The notes: generated by a model not told the origin, from the letters alone. 64,000 nucleotides of DNA from Ferrigenium straubiae (GCA_019449655.1 JAHQXD010000001.1:461562-525561), one strand, 5' to 3'. Counted from the stretch's first letter, positions 25,582 through 36,482 are shown. Translations and numbers: made by a program.

Positions 25582-26443
25582 GCTATGTCTCGCCGCCTCT
25601 TCTTGATCTTGAAGGAGCGCATATTCCTTTTGTAGCTTTTCGAATGCGGAAATGTCTGCATCGTGATGCTTCTCCAACTTTCGATCAAACCACTCGTAGA
25701 ATGCAAGAACCCGATCACCATATGCGATGGCGATGTCTGAAATCTTGATCTGTTTGTCAGCCGCAGCAAGAAATGTTCGGCTTGGCTTGGTCCAACAACC
25801 CCATTCGAGAAGCTTCTCTCGGTCAATGCTTACGGTCGTAACAAGATCGTGAGCATTTGTCTCTGGAATTCGTGTGATTGTTAGCGACATTGAGCCGCTG
25901 GGAAGACCTCTGTGAAGCATGTAGTTTCGAAGGTCTTGGATGAATTTCATCAGAGGGTCGTTTGCCAGTTCGGCTTGAACCTTCTGCTCATAGCCTTGTT
26001 TGAATGCGGTCCCAGCGTAGTGGTCGTCGACGAAGACCCTGGTATGGTCTACCAAACTTTTGGCGGACGCGAGGAAGTTATGGAACAGCCGCATCACTTC
26101 CATATGTGCCTGAACGCCAGCTCCTTTCATTGGTTCGGACATAAGCTTGAGTCCGATTTCAGGATTCTCAACGATTTCGCACGCCTTCTTTAGCTCCAAA
26201 TAGTTGCCACTGAAGATGTTGAAAGTGAACGCTCGAAGCTTTCGACGGTTGAGGTAGTTCATTCCCGGCGAGGCGTGTAGCTGTTTGAATAGCTCGTAGG
26301 ATGGGCGAGCGGAAAGTATGATGGCACCTAACCTAAAGTAGGTGGCAATAACGCCGTATATTCTGGTAAGACTCTCCAGATAAGCTGGAACATCGCTTTT
26401 CTCCCCTTGTTGCTGGCAGTCTAGCATGGTGGGGATATTGCAA
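25488..26443 (-). mobile_element. Lone integron gene cassette between recQ and glgA
   Basis: One ORF followed by a complete-looking attC is wedged between the convergent recQ and glgA stops. Expected junctions are G|TT at 26444/26443 and in R' at 25488. The left boundary base sequence TTGCAA does not fit TTRRRY well, so that junction is less sure. No intI or other cassette is present. Lower GC than the neighbours supports acquisition. Confidence 0.65.
25576..26427 (-). CDS. Cassette-encoded protein with a HEPN-like RNxxxH motif
   Basis: A 283-residue soluble, mostly helical protein of no family I can name. Residues 167-172 are RNYMLH, matching the R-N-x3-H catalytic motif of HEPN RNases, in the context FIQDLRNYMLHRG. 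HEPN proteins are often toxins or anti-phage effectors, and integron cassettes commonly carry such genes, so a defence or toxin role is a reasonable guess. The stop codon is embedded in attC. Codon and base composition are visibly less GC-rich than recQ and glgA. The ATG at 26427 has no strong ribosome site. Confidence 0.65.
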   Translation of the reverse strand: MLDCQQQGEKSDVPAYLESLTRIYGVIATYFRLGAIILSARPSYELFKQLHASPGMNYLNRRKLRAFTFNIFSGNYLELKKACEIVENPEIGLKLMSEPMKGAGVQAHMEVMRLFHNFLASAKSLVDHTRVFVDDHYAGTAFKQGYEQKVQAELANDPLMKFIQDLRNYMLHRGLPSGSMSLTITRIPETNAHDLVTTVSIDREKLLEWGCWTKPSRTFLAAADKQIKISDIAIAYGDRVLAFYEWFDRKLEKHHDADISAFEKLQKEYALLQDQEEAARHST

Positions 26444-26448
26444 CTCCC

Positions 26449-27909
<1,461 letters not shown>

Positions 27910-27912
27910 CTG

Positions 27913-30474
27913 TTAGAGCCAGTGCATCATGCCCAATTCAAACGGATGCGTCAGCATTTCGTGGCTGGGGTAGGTGCGGATGCGGTATTCCAGCTTGCCG
28001 CATTTCTCGGGCTGGATTTCGAGGGCGAACACGGTTTCGCCCGCCTCAGTCATCGCGCCGGTGGCTTCGAAGCGGTAGCGCGTTGAGCTCGACAGTTTTT
28101 CGCGCTTGGTGAACAGGCCCAGCAGCATCTCCACGACCACGTCGTTGGGCTGCAGGCCGTTCAGCCTGACTCCCACTTCGAAACGCATGCTGTCGCCATA
28201 GTTGATTTCCCTCTGCCCGGCATCCAGGCGGCGCAGCGCGACACCCGGCCAGGCGTGGCGGATGCGCGCCTTCCAGCCGGCGATGATCTGCGCATTCTCG
28301 AAGTGGTTCTGCTGGTACAGGCGGTGCTGCTGGCTGGCCGGCAGGTAGCATTTGGCGAGGTACTCGCCCACCATGCGCTTGGAGTTGAAGCGCGGCATGA
28401 TGGAGGCCATCGAGCGCTTGGACATCTTTACCCAGTCGGGCGACAGGCCCATCTTGCCGTGTTCGTAGTACAGCGGCAGGAGTTGGTCCTGCAGCAGTTC
28501 GTAGAGGGTGCGGGCCTCCTCGCGCGTGCGGGCTTCTTCGTTCAGCGATTCCGACACCGGCTTGATCGCCCAGCCGTTCTTGCCGTCGTAGCCCTCGCCC
28601 CACCAGCCGTCCAGTACCGACAGGTTGATGGTGCCGTTGATGCCGGCCTTCATGCCGGAGGTGCCGCTGGCCTCCAGCGGATAGAGCGGATTGTTCAGCC
28701 AGACATCCACGCCGGATACCAACTTGCGCGCCAGCGCCAGGTCGTAGCCTTCCACCATCAGGATCTTGCCGACGAACTCGCGCATCTTGGAAATCTGCGT
28801 GATGCGGCGGATCAGGTCCTGCCCCGGAACGTCCGCCGGGTGCGCCTTGCCGGCGAAGATGAACACCACGGGGCGCTCCTCGTGCCCCACTATTGCGCGC
28901 AGCCAGTCCAGGTCGCCGAACAGCATGGTCGCGCGCTTGTAGGTCGCAAAGCGGCGCGCGAAGCCGATGGTGAGGACATTGGGGTTTTCCGGGTTGACGT
29001 ATCTGAGCAGGCGCTCGAGGTGCGCCTCCGAGCCGTGGTTGCGGAAGTGCTGCGCGCTGATGCGTTCGCGCACCATAGTCAGCATCTTGGCCTTCAATGA
29101 CTGGGTTACGCTCCAGAACAGGTGATCCGGGATGCGATTCACGCCTTCCCAGAACTCCACGTCGTTCATGCGCGCACTCCATTCCAGCCCGAGGTGGCGC
29201 TCGAACACCTCTATCCACTCGGTGGCGAGGAAGGTCGGCGCATGCACCCCGTTGGTGATGTAGGTCATCGGGTTTTCCTTGGCCTCGATCTGCGGCCACA
29301 TGTCGCCGCAGATGTCCGCCGACACGTCGCCATGGATGCGCGACACGCCGTTGTTGAAACGCGTGCCTCGGATCGCCAGCGCCGTCATGTTGAAGTCCGG
29401 GCTGTCCTTGGCGTGGCCCAGCGCCAGGAATTCCTCGCTGCTGAGCTTGAGTTCCGGGTAGTAGTGTTCGAAATAGGTGCGCACCATGCCTTCGCTGAAG
29501 TGGTCGTGCCCGGCGGGCACCGGGGTATGTGTGGTGAAAACGGTGTTGACCGCCACATATTCGAGCGCAGCCTCGAAGGTCAGCCCTTCGAGGGCGATCT
29601 TCTGGCGGATGCGCTCCAGCACCAGAAAGGCCGCATGCCCTTCGTTGATGTGCCATACCGTCGGATGGATGCCGAGTTCCTGCAAGGCCAGCACGCCGCC
29701 GATGCCGAGCACGATCTCCTGCTCGATGCGCATCACCTTGTCGCCGCCATACAGGCGGTGCGTGATGTCGCGGTCGTGCACGTTGTTGCTCTCTAGGTCG
29801 GTGTCCAGCAGGTACAGCGTGATGTGCCCGATCCTCACCTGCCATATCTTGATGTTGAGCTTGCGGTTGGGCAGGTTCACCGAGATGTAGGCTTCGGAGC
29901 CGTCGGCGCGCTTGGCCGGAGCGACGGGCAGGTCTTCGAAATGGGAGTCGGTGTTGGTGGCGATCTGGTTGCCTTCGCCGTCTATGGTCTGGTGGAAGTA
30001 ACCCTGGCGGTATAGCAGGCCGACGCCGATGAAGGGCAGGCGCAAATCGCTCGCCGCCTTGCAGTGGTCGCCCGCGAGGATGCCGAGTCCGCCCGAATAG
30101 ATCGGCAGGCTCTCGTGGAAACCGAACTCGGCGCAGAAATAGGCGACCAGGTCGTCCTTGCCCAGCAGATTGGAACCTGCCGGCGGCAAGCGGTAATCAT
30201 GGTAGGTGTCGTAGGCCGCCAGCACGCGGTTGAGATTGCCGATGAACACTGGGTCTGCCGCCGCATCCTGGAGGCGTTGTTCATCGACGCGCTTCAGGAA
30301 TGCCTTGGGGCTTTGCCCGGTGGCTTTCCACAGGCCGGGATGCAGGCGCGCGAACAGCGCGCGGGTGGGGCGATCCCAGCTATACCAGAGGTTGTTTGCG
30401 AGTTCTTCGAGGCGCGCGAGACGCGCGGGAATTTTCGGGCGGACTTGCAGGATATACGAGGTGCTTTTTTCCAT
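27913..30474 (-). CDS. glgP: Alpha-glucan phosphorylase
   Basis: An 853-residue alpha-glucan phosphorylase of the shorter, archaeal/GlgP-like branch, releasing glucose 1-phosphate from glycogen or maltodextrin. The pyridoxal phosphate region is clear: PLEASGTSGMKAGINGTINL with the Lys, followed by DGWWGEGYDG. IYSGGLGILAGDHCKAASDL near residue 125 is the typical N-terminal motif. The start is placed at MEKSTSYIL (30474) rather than the upstream in-frame ATG 30507. Promoter not identified in the 90-bp gap to pgl. Confidence 0.92.
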   Translation of the reverse strand: MEKSTSYILQVRPKIPARLARLEELANNLWYSWDRPTRALFARLHPGLWKATGQSPKAFLKRVDEQRLQDAAADPVFIGNLNRVLAAYDTYHDYRLPPAGSNLLGKDDLVAYFCAEFGFHESLPIYSGGLGILAGDHCKAASDLRLPFIGVGLLYRQGYFHQTIDGEGNQIATNTDSHFEDLPVAPAKRADGSEAYISVNLPNRKLNIKIWQVRIGHITLYLLDTDLESNNVHDRDITHRLYGGDKVMRIEQEIVLGIGGVLALQELGIHPTVWHINEGHAAFLVLERIRQKIALEGLTFEAALEYVAVNTVFTTHTPVPAGHDHFSEGMVRTYFEHYYPELKLSSEEFLALGHAKDSPDFNMTALAIRGTRFNNGVSRIHGDVSADICGDMWPQIEAKENPMTYITNGVHAPTFLATEWIEVFERHLGLEWSARMNDVEFWEGVNRIPDHLFWSVTQSLKAKMLTMVRERISAQHFRNHGSEAHLERLLRYVNPENPNVLTIGFARRFATYKRATMLFGDLDWLRAIVGHEERPVVFIFAGKAHPADVPGQDLIRRITQISKMREFVGKILMVEGYDLALARKLVSGVDVWLNNPLYPLEASGTSGMKAGINGTINLSVLDGWWGEGYDGKNGWAIKPVSESLNEEARTREEARTLYELLQDQLLPLYYEHGKMGLSPDWVKMSKRSMASIMPRFNSKRMVGEYLAKCYLPASQQHRLYQQNHFENAQIIAGWKARIRHAWPGVALRRLDAGQREINYGDSMRFEVGVRLNGLQPNDVVVEMLLGLFTKREKLSSSTRYRFEATGAMTEAGETVFALEIQPEKCGKLEYRIRTYPSHEMLTHPFELGMMHWL

Positions 30475-30564
30475 GGTTTTATGCCCCGTCAATAGTCTGA
30501 ATTGCACGAATGCTCGGATTAATTATAGCGCAACTGCCCTGCTCTCCAGAATTGCCCGGGTGTT

Positions 30565-31260
30565 TTATCGCCCAGCCAGCGCCGCACGGTCGAGATACCA
30601 TTCGGCGGACAAAACACGTGCTGCGGGCAGGGACTCTCCTCGCAGAATCCGCTCCAGCGCCTCGCGTTTCCCCGCCCCGGCGACAAGAAAGATTTTATGG
30701 CGCGCCGCATTCAATGCGCCTATGCCCAACGACACTCGCTCGGGGGGCGGCTTGGGCGAGTTGAATACCGGCACGGCTGTCGCCGCGCTTTCCGTGGCCG
30801 GATTGCCTGGAAACAGGCTGGCGGTATGCCCGTCTTCGCCCATGCCCAACAGCACCATGTCCAGTGTCGCAACCTGCTCCAGCATGGCCGCATAGGCGGC
30901 GGCAGCGGCTTGAGCACCCAGTTCGGACGGGATGAAATGGATATTGGTCTGCGGAATGGAAATATGCTCAAGCAAGGTAACGCGGATCATTGTGTCATTA
31001 CGCTGGGCATCACCTTTGGGCAGGCAGCGCTCATCGCCGATATAAAGCTGGACATGCGCCCAGTCGATGGCGAGGTGGCGCAGCTTTTCATAGCAGCGGC
31101 GCGGCGTTTCGCCGCCGGCCAGTACGAGATGAAACACACCGCGTGCAGCAATCGCCTGCGCCGCCGTTTCTGCGATACGCTGAGCGGCCGCAGCGCCCAA
31201 TCCTTCCGGATCGTCGTGCACAAAGACGGCCTGCGCGTTCGGTAAGTTGGCGATATTCAT
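30565..31260 (-). CDS. pgl: 6-phosphogluconolactonase
   Basis: The 231-residue DevB/SOL-type lactonase hydrolyses 6-phosphogluconolactone, the second step of the oxidative pentose phosphate pathway. FHLVLAGGETPRRCYEKL and LLGMGEDGHTASLFPGN are the two family motifs. It is the last gene of gnd-zwf-glk-pgl; its ATG overlaps the glk stop by 4 bp. Confidence 0.94.
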   Translation of the reverse strand: MNIANLPNAQAVFVHDDPEGLGAAAAQRIAETAAQAIAARGVFHLVLAGGETPRRCYEKLRHLAIDWAHVQLYIGDERCLPKGDAQRNDTMIRVTLLEHISIPQTNIHFIPSELGAQAAAAAYAAMLEQVATLDMVLLGMGEDGHTASLFPGNPATESAATAVPVFNSPKPPPERVSLGIGALNAARHKIFLVAGAGKREALERILRGESLPAARVLSAEWYLDRAALAGR

Positions 31261-32249
31261 GTTGCCTCACCGGCTAATTGTGCGGCGCGCAAGGCCGCGC
31301 CGAACAGCGCGGCGCGGTCGTTCAGGATTACCCTGACCGGCATGGCTTCGAGCAACGGCCGCATGCGGCCCTTGTTCAGGAATGCGCCGAGGAATGCGCC
31401 CTTTTGCAGCAGCGGCAGGATTTTCGGCGCGATGCCGCCGCCCACATACAGCCCGCCTTTGCTCATCACCTTGAGCGCGAGGTTGCCCGCTTCCGCCCCG
31501 TACAGGCGCACGAACCAGTTCATCGTTTCGGCGCAGATTTCGTCGCGGCCGGACAGGGCTGCATCGGCTATGGCGGCTGCCGCATCGCCACTTTGCATTT
31601 CCTCGCTCAGCCACCGCGGTATCTCCGTGCGGCGATGCAGGCACAGAAACTGGTAGAGGTTCAGCAGCCCCATGCCGGAAACCACGCGTTCCCAGCTGAC
31701 ATGGCCGAACTGCTGTTTCAGGTAGAGGAAAAACGTCATTTCCAGTTCGTCGCCGGGGCTGAAACTGGCATGGCCGCCTTCGGTGGCAAACGGCCGGTGG
31801 CACTGCCCGTCCCAGTACAGCCCCGCCTCGCCCAGGCCGGTTCCCGCCGCGATTACGGCAGCGTTGCCGCAGGCACCCGGCACACCGGCCTGCAAGACCA
31901 GCAGATCGTCCGCGCCCAGTGCCGGCAAGCCATGGGCGTTCGCTTCGAGGTCGTTGAGCAGGTTGCAACGCGCAAGGCCGAATTGCCGCTGCAAGGCATC
32001 GGCGTCGATGCGCCACGGGAGATTGGTGGTTTGCACCGCCCTGCCCTGCACCGGGCCGGCGATACCGAAAGCCGCATAACGTGGGGTTTCAGTATCCGCC
32101 AGAAACACGCCGAGCAAGCCTTCGAGGGTGGCATAGTCGCGGCTCGGGTAAGTGGCTTCGCGCTCGATGCGCACTTGTGCGCCGTCGACTTCGACGATCG
32201 CGAGGCGCGTCTTGGTGCCGCCGATGTCGCCTGCAAGATAACGATCCAT
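31257..32249 (-). CDS. glk: Glucokinase
   Basis: The 330-residue Glk-family (not ROK) kinase phosphorylates glucose with ATP. The phosphate-binding segment YLAGDIGGTKTRLAIVE starts at residue 4, and AVIAAGTGLGEAGLYWDG and FATEGGHASFSP (sugar-binding Glu-Gly-Gly-His) are present. The start at 32249 gives the standard N-terminus. It lies four bases after zwf. Together with glgP and GH57 products it feeds glucose 6-phosphate to Zwf. Confidence 0.93.
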   Translation of the reverse strand: MDRYLAGDIGGTKTRLAIVEVDGAQVRIEREATYPSRDYATLEGLLGVFLADTETPRYAAFGIAGPVQGRAVQTTNLPWRIDADALQRQFGLARCNLLNDLEANAHGLPALGADDLLVLQAGVPGACGNAAVIAAGTGLGEAGLYWDGQCHRPFATEGGHASFSPGDELEMTFFLYLKQQFGHVSWERVVSGMGLLNLYQFLCLHRRTEIPRWLSEEMQSGDAAAAIADAALSGRDEICAETMNWFVRLYGAEAGNLALKVMSKGGLYVGGGIAPKILPLLQKGAFLGAFLNKGRMRPLLEAMPVRVILNDRAALFGAALRAAQLAGEAT

Positions 32250-32253
32250 GGCT

Positions 32254-33759
32254 TCAATAGGCCTGCAGGCTGGCGCCATCCAGATTCAGCGAATGGCGCC
32301 AGAACTGGTCGTCACGGTCGAACAGCCGGTAGGTGCCGCGCGGTCCCCAGCTTCCCGCCGGGTAGCCGTTGATGAAATCGCGTTCCATCGCCCACACCTT
32401 GAGGATCGGATCCACCACGCGCCATGCCGCTTCCACTTCGTCGATGCGCAGGAACAGCGAATGATCCCCTTGGATCACGTCCAGCAGCAGGCCTTCGTAG
32501 GCGTCGTAATCCTCGTCGCCGCCCTTGCGGTACGTCGCATCCAGGCTGATGGCGCGGGTGTGCAAGTCCAGTCCCGGCACCTTGACCTGCATTTCCATCT
32601 TCAGGCAATCGTTGGGTTGGATGCCCAGCATGATCCAGTTCGGCTGCGGCGGGCCTTGGCGCGTGTGACGCAGCAAATCCTGCGGCGGGCTCTTGAAGCG
32701 CACGCAGATTGCCGAGCTGCCCTCCGCCATGCGCTTGCCGGTGCGCAGGTAGAACGGCACCCCAGCCCAGCGCCAGTTGTCGATGAACAGCTTCAATGCC
32801 GCGTAGGTTTCCGTGGTGCTGTCCGCCGCTACGCCGGGCTCTTCCAGATAGCCGGGAACCATCTTGCCGTCGATGCTGCCGCTGGCGTACTGGCCGCGGA
32901 AGGCGTGGGCATGCACCGAATTTTGCGTGATCGGGCGAATCGCTTTCAGCACTTTTACCTTTTCGTCGCGCAAATGCTCGGCGGACATCGTCACCGGAGG
33001 CTCCATCGCCACCAGGGCCAGCAATTGCAGCAGATGGCTCTGGATCATGTCGTGCAGCGCGCCGGCGCCTTCGTAGTAATCGGCACGCCCTTCGATGCCC
33101 AGAGTTTCGGAATGGGTAATCTGCACATGGTCGATGTAGTGGTGGTTCCACAGCGGCTCCAGCAGCAGGTTGGCGAAGCGGAACACCATCACGTTCTGCA
33201 CCGTGCCCTTGCCGAGGTAATGGTCGATGCGGTAAATCTGCGGCTCGTCCAGATGCCGGTACAGACCCGCCTGCAGCGTCTGCGCACTGAGCAGGTCGTA
33301 GCCGAAGGGCTTCTCGATCACCACGCGCCGCCAGCCGTTCTTTTGCTGGAGCAGACCAACATTGCCCATCTTGTCGACGATGGCGGGATAATCCACCGGA
33401 CGCACCGCCATGTAATAGACCACATTGGGAGGGAATTTCGGGTTTTCTTCGATCAACTGCTGCAAACGCGAGTAGGCCGCATCGTCGCCGGGCGGAATGG
33501 CGAAATAATGCAACCGTGCGCAAAATCGCTGCAGCGCAGCCTCATCCATTCCCTGCGGGTGGAGCGGCCGCAATATCCCCGTAACGATGTCCAGCCATTC
33601 GTCGCGCTGCCGCTGCGCGATGTCGCAACCCAGTATCGCCATCTGCTCCGGCAGGCGCTTTGCCATTTCCAGGCGGAACAATGCCGGAATCAGTTTGCGG
33701 CGGCTGAGGTTGCCGCCCGCGCCGAATATCATCAGCGTACAAGGCTCAGAAACTTTCAT
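32254..33759 (-). CDS. zwf: Glucose-6-phosphate 1-dehydrogenase
   Basis: The 501-residue NADP-linked enzyme opens the oxidative pentose phosphate pathway. The active-site motif RIDHYLGKGTVQN contains the catalytic His, EKPFGYDL is the substrate-binding segment, and LMIFGAGGNLSRRKLIPAL is the nucleotide-binding loop. That loop reads GAGGNLS; most homologues have GASGDL[AT], so Gly and Asn replace Ser and Asp at two loop positions. Its start overlaps the gnd stop as ATGA. Confidence 0.95.
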   Translation of the reverse strand: MKVSEPCTLMIFGAGGNLSRRKLIPALFRLEMAKRLPEQMAILGCDIAQRQRDEWLDIVTGILRPLHPQGMDEAALQRFCARLHYFAIPPGDDAAYSRLQQLIEENPKFPPNVVYYMAVRPVDYPAIVDKMGNVGLLQQKNGWRRVVIEKPFGYDLLSAQTLQAGLYRHLDEPQIYRIDHYLGKGTVQNVMVFRFANLLLEPLWNHHYIDHVQITHSETLGIEGRADYYEGAGALHDMIQSHLLQLLALVAMEPPVTMSAEHLRDEKVKVLKAIRPITQNSVHAHAFRGQYASGSIDGKMVPGYLEEPGVAADSTTETYAALKLFIDNWRWAGVPFYLRTGKRMAEGSSAICVRFKSPPQDLLRHTRQGPPQPNWIMLGIQPNDCLKMEMQVKVPGLDLHTRAISLDATYRKGGDEDYDAYEGLLLDVIQGDHSLFLRIDEVEAAWRVVDPILKVWAMERDFINGYPAGSWGPRGTYRLFDRDDQFWRHSLNLDGASLQAY

Positions 33760-34676
33760 TTTCCCCCGTCCGCATGCTTGACCGCATGGCCACCGAAGGC
33801 ATTGCGCATGGTGGAAAGCAGGCGGTAGCCGTAGCCGGTTTCGCTCTGGCTGGCAAAGCGCATCTGCAATGCCAGGGTCAGCACCGGCGCAGCGACACCC
33901 TGGTCGATCGCCTCCACTGCCGTCCAGCGCCCTTCGCCGGAGTCCGGCACATAAGGCGCCACTTTTCCCAGTTCCTGGTCATGTTTCAGCGCTTCCGCAG
34001 TGAGGTCGAGCAGCCAGCTGCGCACCACCGAACCATGCCGCCACAGCTCGGTGATCTGCGCCAGGTCGAGCGCGAATTCCTGCTTGCCGCGCAACAACTC
34101 CAGCCCTTCGGCGAAGGATTGCATCATGCCGTACTCGATGCCATTGTGGATCATCTTGGTAAAGTGTCCCGCGCCGACCGGCCCGACATGCGCCCAGCCG
34201 TGTTCCGCTGATGGAGCCAGGGCTTGCAGGATGGGGGTCATGGTCTTGGCTACTTCGGGCGTTGCGCCGACCATCAGGCAATAGCCGTTCTCCAGTCCCC
34301 AGATGCCGCCGGAGGTGCCGCAATCCATGAAACCGATGCCCTGCTCCGCCAGCCATGCTCCGCGCTGCTGGCTGTCATGGTAATTGGAATTGCCGCCATC
34401 CACGATGACATCGCCTTTCGCCAGCAGCGGCGCCAGCGCACGAATCTGTTGCTCGGTGGGTTCACCGCTCGGAAGCATCAGCCACACCACGCGCGGGCTG
34501 GATAATTGCGCCACTGCGTCGGCTATCGAGGCGGCCGCCAGCATGCCCTCCTCCGCAACAAGTTGCGCGACAGCTTCCGCCGAACGGTCATAACCGACTA
34601 CCTTGATTCCGTGGCGGCGCAGCCTGCGCGCCATGTTGCCGCCCATCTTGCCCAATCCGATCATCGCCAGCCGCAT
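33756..34676 (-). CDS. gnd: 6-phosphogluconate dehydrogenase, decarboxylating (short form)
   Basis: A 306-residue short-form Gnd, likely of the NAD-preferring type, oxidising 6-phosphogluconate to ribulose 5-phosphate and CO2. It has the Rossmann motif MIGLGKMGGNMARRL, DGGNSNYHDS, and the catalytic Lys in GHFTKMIHNGIEYGMMQ. It lacks the long C-terminal domain of the 470-residue NADP form. It is the first gene of gnd-zwf-glk-pgl. The GGAGG before its ATG is strong. Confidence 0.93.
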   Translation of the reverse strand: MRLAMIGLGKMGGNMARRLRRHGIKVVGYDRSAEAVAQLVAEEGMLAAASIADAVAQLSSPRVVWLMLPSGEPTEQQIRALAPLLAKGDVIVDGGNSNYHDSQQRGAWLAEQGIGFMDCGTSGGIWGLENGYCLMVGATPEVAKTMTPILQALAPSAEHGWAHVGPVGAGHFTKMIHNGIEYGMMQSFAEGLELLRGKQEFALDLAQITELWRHGSVVRSWLLDLTAEALKHDQELGKVAPYVPDSGEGRWTAVEAIDQGVAAPVLTLALQMRFASQSETGYGYRLLSTMRNAFGGHAVKHADGGK

Positions 34677-34791
34677 AAATCCTCCTGATGAAGTAATTCA
34701 AGCCGCAGCATCGCACATATCGTACATACTGTACGGTAATAATATTGGTGCCCCAAGACGGGGAAGGCCATGGGCTTGAAAGCCCCATGAA

Positions 34792-34881
34792 TGGTGCCCG
34801 GAACCGGAATCGAACCGGTACGAGGGGTTAAGCCTCGACGGATTTTAAGTCCGTTGTGTCTACCAATTTCACCACCCGGGC
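34792..34881 (-). tRNA. tRNA-Leu(TAA)
   Basis: A 90-base class II tRNA. The acceptor GCCCGGG pairs with TCCGGGC (one G-T), the anticodon loop CTTAAAA gives TAA, a long variable arm is present, and CCA is encoded. A TATAAT on the - strand at 34992-34997 with a GC-rich discriminator may be its promoter. The rest of the 34677-35066 gap holds nothing else I recognise. Confidence 0.96.
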
Positions 34882-35035
34882 AGGTATTTGCAGGAATCAA
34901 ACCGGTATCGATGGATTTGCAATCGCATCAAATCAACCGCTTGGGTGTTTTCTGCCTTGCGATGCGGTTTTTCTTCGCCTCTCGGGGGCGCATTATATTT
35001 GAATAGCGAAAAAGACTTCTGCATAAATTCAGCAA

Positions 35036-35052
35036 GCCTGTGCCCGACAGGC
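35036..35052 (-). terminator. Candidate terminator after coxC
   Basis: GCCTGT/ACAGGC stem with a 5-base loop, 15 bases past the coxC stop, followed on the - strand by a weakly T-rich run. The stem is short. Confidence 0.3.
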
Positions 35053-35066
35053 AAGGATGGGGTGGG

Positions 35067-35921
35067 TTACAACCAGTAGAAATAAACGAATATCAGCAAT
35101 CCCGGTATCACCACCACAAAGTTCCAGTACCAGCTCACGAGGTCCAGCCCGACGCGGCTTTCGGCCTTGAAGTGCCCGTGAAAAGCGCGAAGCAGCAACA
35201 CGATCAGCATGATGAGGCCCGCCAGGAGATGCATGCCATGCACGCCGGTCAGCATGTAAAAATTCGTGCCGTAAACGCCGCTGGCCAGGGTAACACCCAG
35301 CCCGGCGGCATGGTGGTATTCCATCGCCTCTTGGAAGAGGAACGCCACGCCCAAGACAAGCGCAATCGCCAAGCCAGCAACCATCTGGCCGCGATTGGTG
35401 GTCGAAAGCCCCTTGCGCGCCCACATCATTGATGCGGCCGATGCCAGGATGAGGATGGTATTGGCTGCGGGAATGCCCCAGGCATTCAACGGGGTGAATG
35501 CCTGCGACTTCGGGCCGCCCGACGGCCATGTTTCCTTGAAATCCGGCCACAGCGTGAAGGCCGGGTCCATGGACGACAGCTCCGGCAGTGCAAAGGCGCG
35601 CACGTACATCAGCGCCAGCAAAAAGGAGGCGAAAAAAGCGATCTCGGAAAGAATGAAATAGGCCATGCCGATGCGGAAGGAGCTGTCTTCCCAAGGGCGG
35701 TAATTCCCGCTCTCGTCCTCGCAGATGATTTTCCCCAGCCAGCCGAACGCGCCATAGAGCACCACCGCCATCCCCGCAAGGATAGGGGCGACGCCGGAAG
35801 CGATGGCATTGATCCTCAGCACAAATCCCAGCACCAGGATGAAAAGCCCCAGGTTGACCGTCACCGGATAGTGGCTCGGGGGCGGCACATAGTAATGGCT
35901 GTCGCTGCGCGTTTCGCTCAT
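35067..35921 (-). CDS. coxC: Cytochrome c oxidase subunit III
   Basis: The 284-residue, seven-helix subunit III of an aa3-type oxidase. It contains the conserved membrane Glu segment YFILSEIAFFASFL and the C-terminal TGVHGMHLLAGL and SWYWNFVVVIP, all typical. It is the last gene of coxB-coxA-small-ctaG-coxC, 18 bases after ctaG. The subunit stabilises the proton-pumping core. Confidence 0.94.
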   Translation of the reverse strand: MSETRSDSHYYVPPPSHYPVTVNLGLFILVLGFVLRINAIASGVAPILAGMAVVLYGAFGWLGKIICEDESGNYRPWEDSSFRIGMAYFILSEIAFFASFLLALMYVRAFALPELSSMDPAFTLWPDFKETWPSGGPKSQAFTPLNAWGIPAANTILILASAASMMWARKGLSTTNRGQMVAGLAIALVLGVAFLFQEAMEYHHAAGLGVTLASGVYGTNFYMLTGVHGMHLLAGLIMLIVLLLRAFHGHFKAESRVGLDLVSWYWNFVVVIPGLLIFVYFYWL

Positions 35922-35939
35922 GACGGTCTCCTTAAGCGT

Positions 35940-36470
35940 TCACCCGGAAACAGGAAACAGGGTGTAGGAAAGGCTGATCTCCTGCACCTCGGCAGGCAGC
36001 TCCGGGCTGACCAGGAAAACCAGCGGCATTTCCTTCGCCTCTCCCGGCTGCAGTACTTGCCGCTGAAAACAGAAGCATTCGATCTTGTTGAAATGCTGCG
36101 CCGTCCAGCCGGGGCTCACGCTCGGCACCGCCTGCCCGGTCGCCGCCTGGTTGCTTGGATTTCTGGCCAGGTAGCTGATTCTGGTTACTTCGCCGGGATG
36201 CACCCGCATCCTGGTCTGCGCGGGACGAAATTCCCAGCTCATGCCCGGCATCACGGTGCTGGTAAATTCCACCGTCACCCAGCGCGCGGTATCCGCTTCC
36301 GACGCCTGCGCAATCTGTACTGCCCCGCCGGTCTTGCCGTTCAGGCCGGTCACCCTGCACAACAGGTCATAGAACGGCACGAGCGCGAATGCGAAGCCGG
36401 TTGCGGCGGCAACCAGGAGCAGCAGCCTGACGGTCAGCCGCCGGTTTGCCTGTCTGAGCGCTTCATTCAT
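35940..36470 (-). CDS. ctaG: Cytochrome c oxidase assembly protein Cox11/CtaG
   Basis: The 176-residue membrane-anchored copper chaperone delivers Cu to the CuB site of subunit I. One N-terminal membrane helix (LLLLVAAATGFAFALVPFYDL with the conserved FYDLLC motif) precedes a periplasmic Ig-like domain containing the copper-binding CFCF in KIECFCFQ. Placement between coxA and coxC is standard. Confidence 0.95.
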   Translation of the reverse strand: MNEALRQANRRLTVRLLLLVAAATGFAFALVPFYDLLCRVTGLNGKTGGAVQIAQASEADTARWVTVEFTSTVMPGMSWEFRPAQTRMRVHPGEVTRISYLARNPSNQAATGQAVPSVSPGWTAQHFNKIECFCFQRQVLQPGEAKEMPLVFLVSPELPAEVQEISLSYTLFPVSG

Positions 36471-36482
36471 CGCGACCGCCTT

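Noticed and set aside
25482-26443. A complete integron
   Set aside because: Only one cassette and attC are present; no intI, attI or further attC in the window.
28046-29845. 599-codon - strand frame within glgP
   Set aside because: Out-of-frame shadow of glgP, Arg/Gly/Ala-rich with no motifs.
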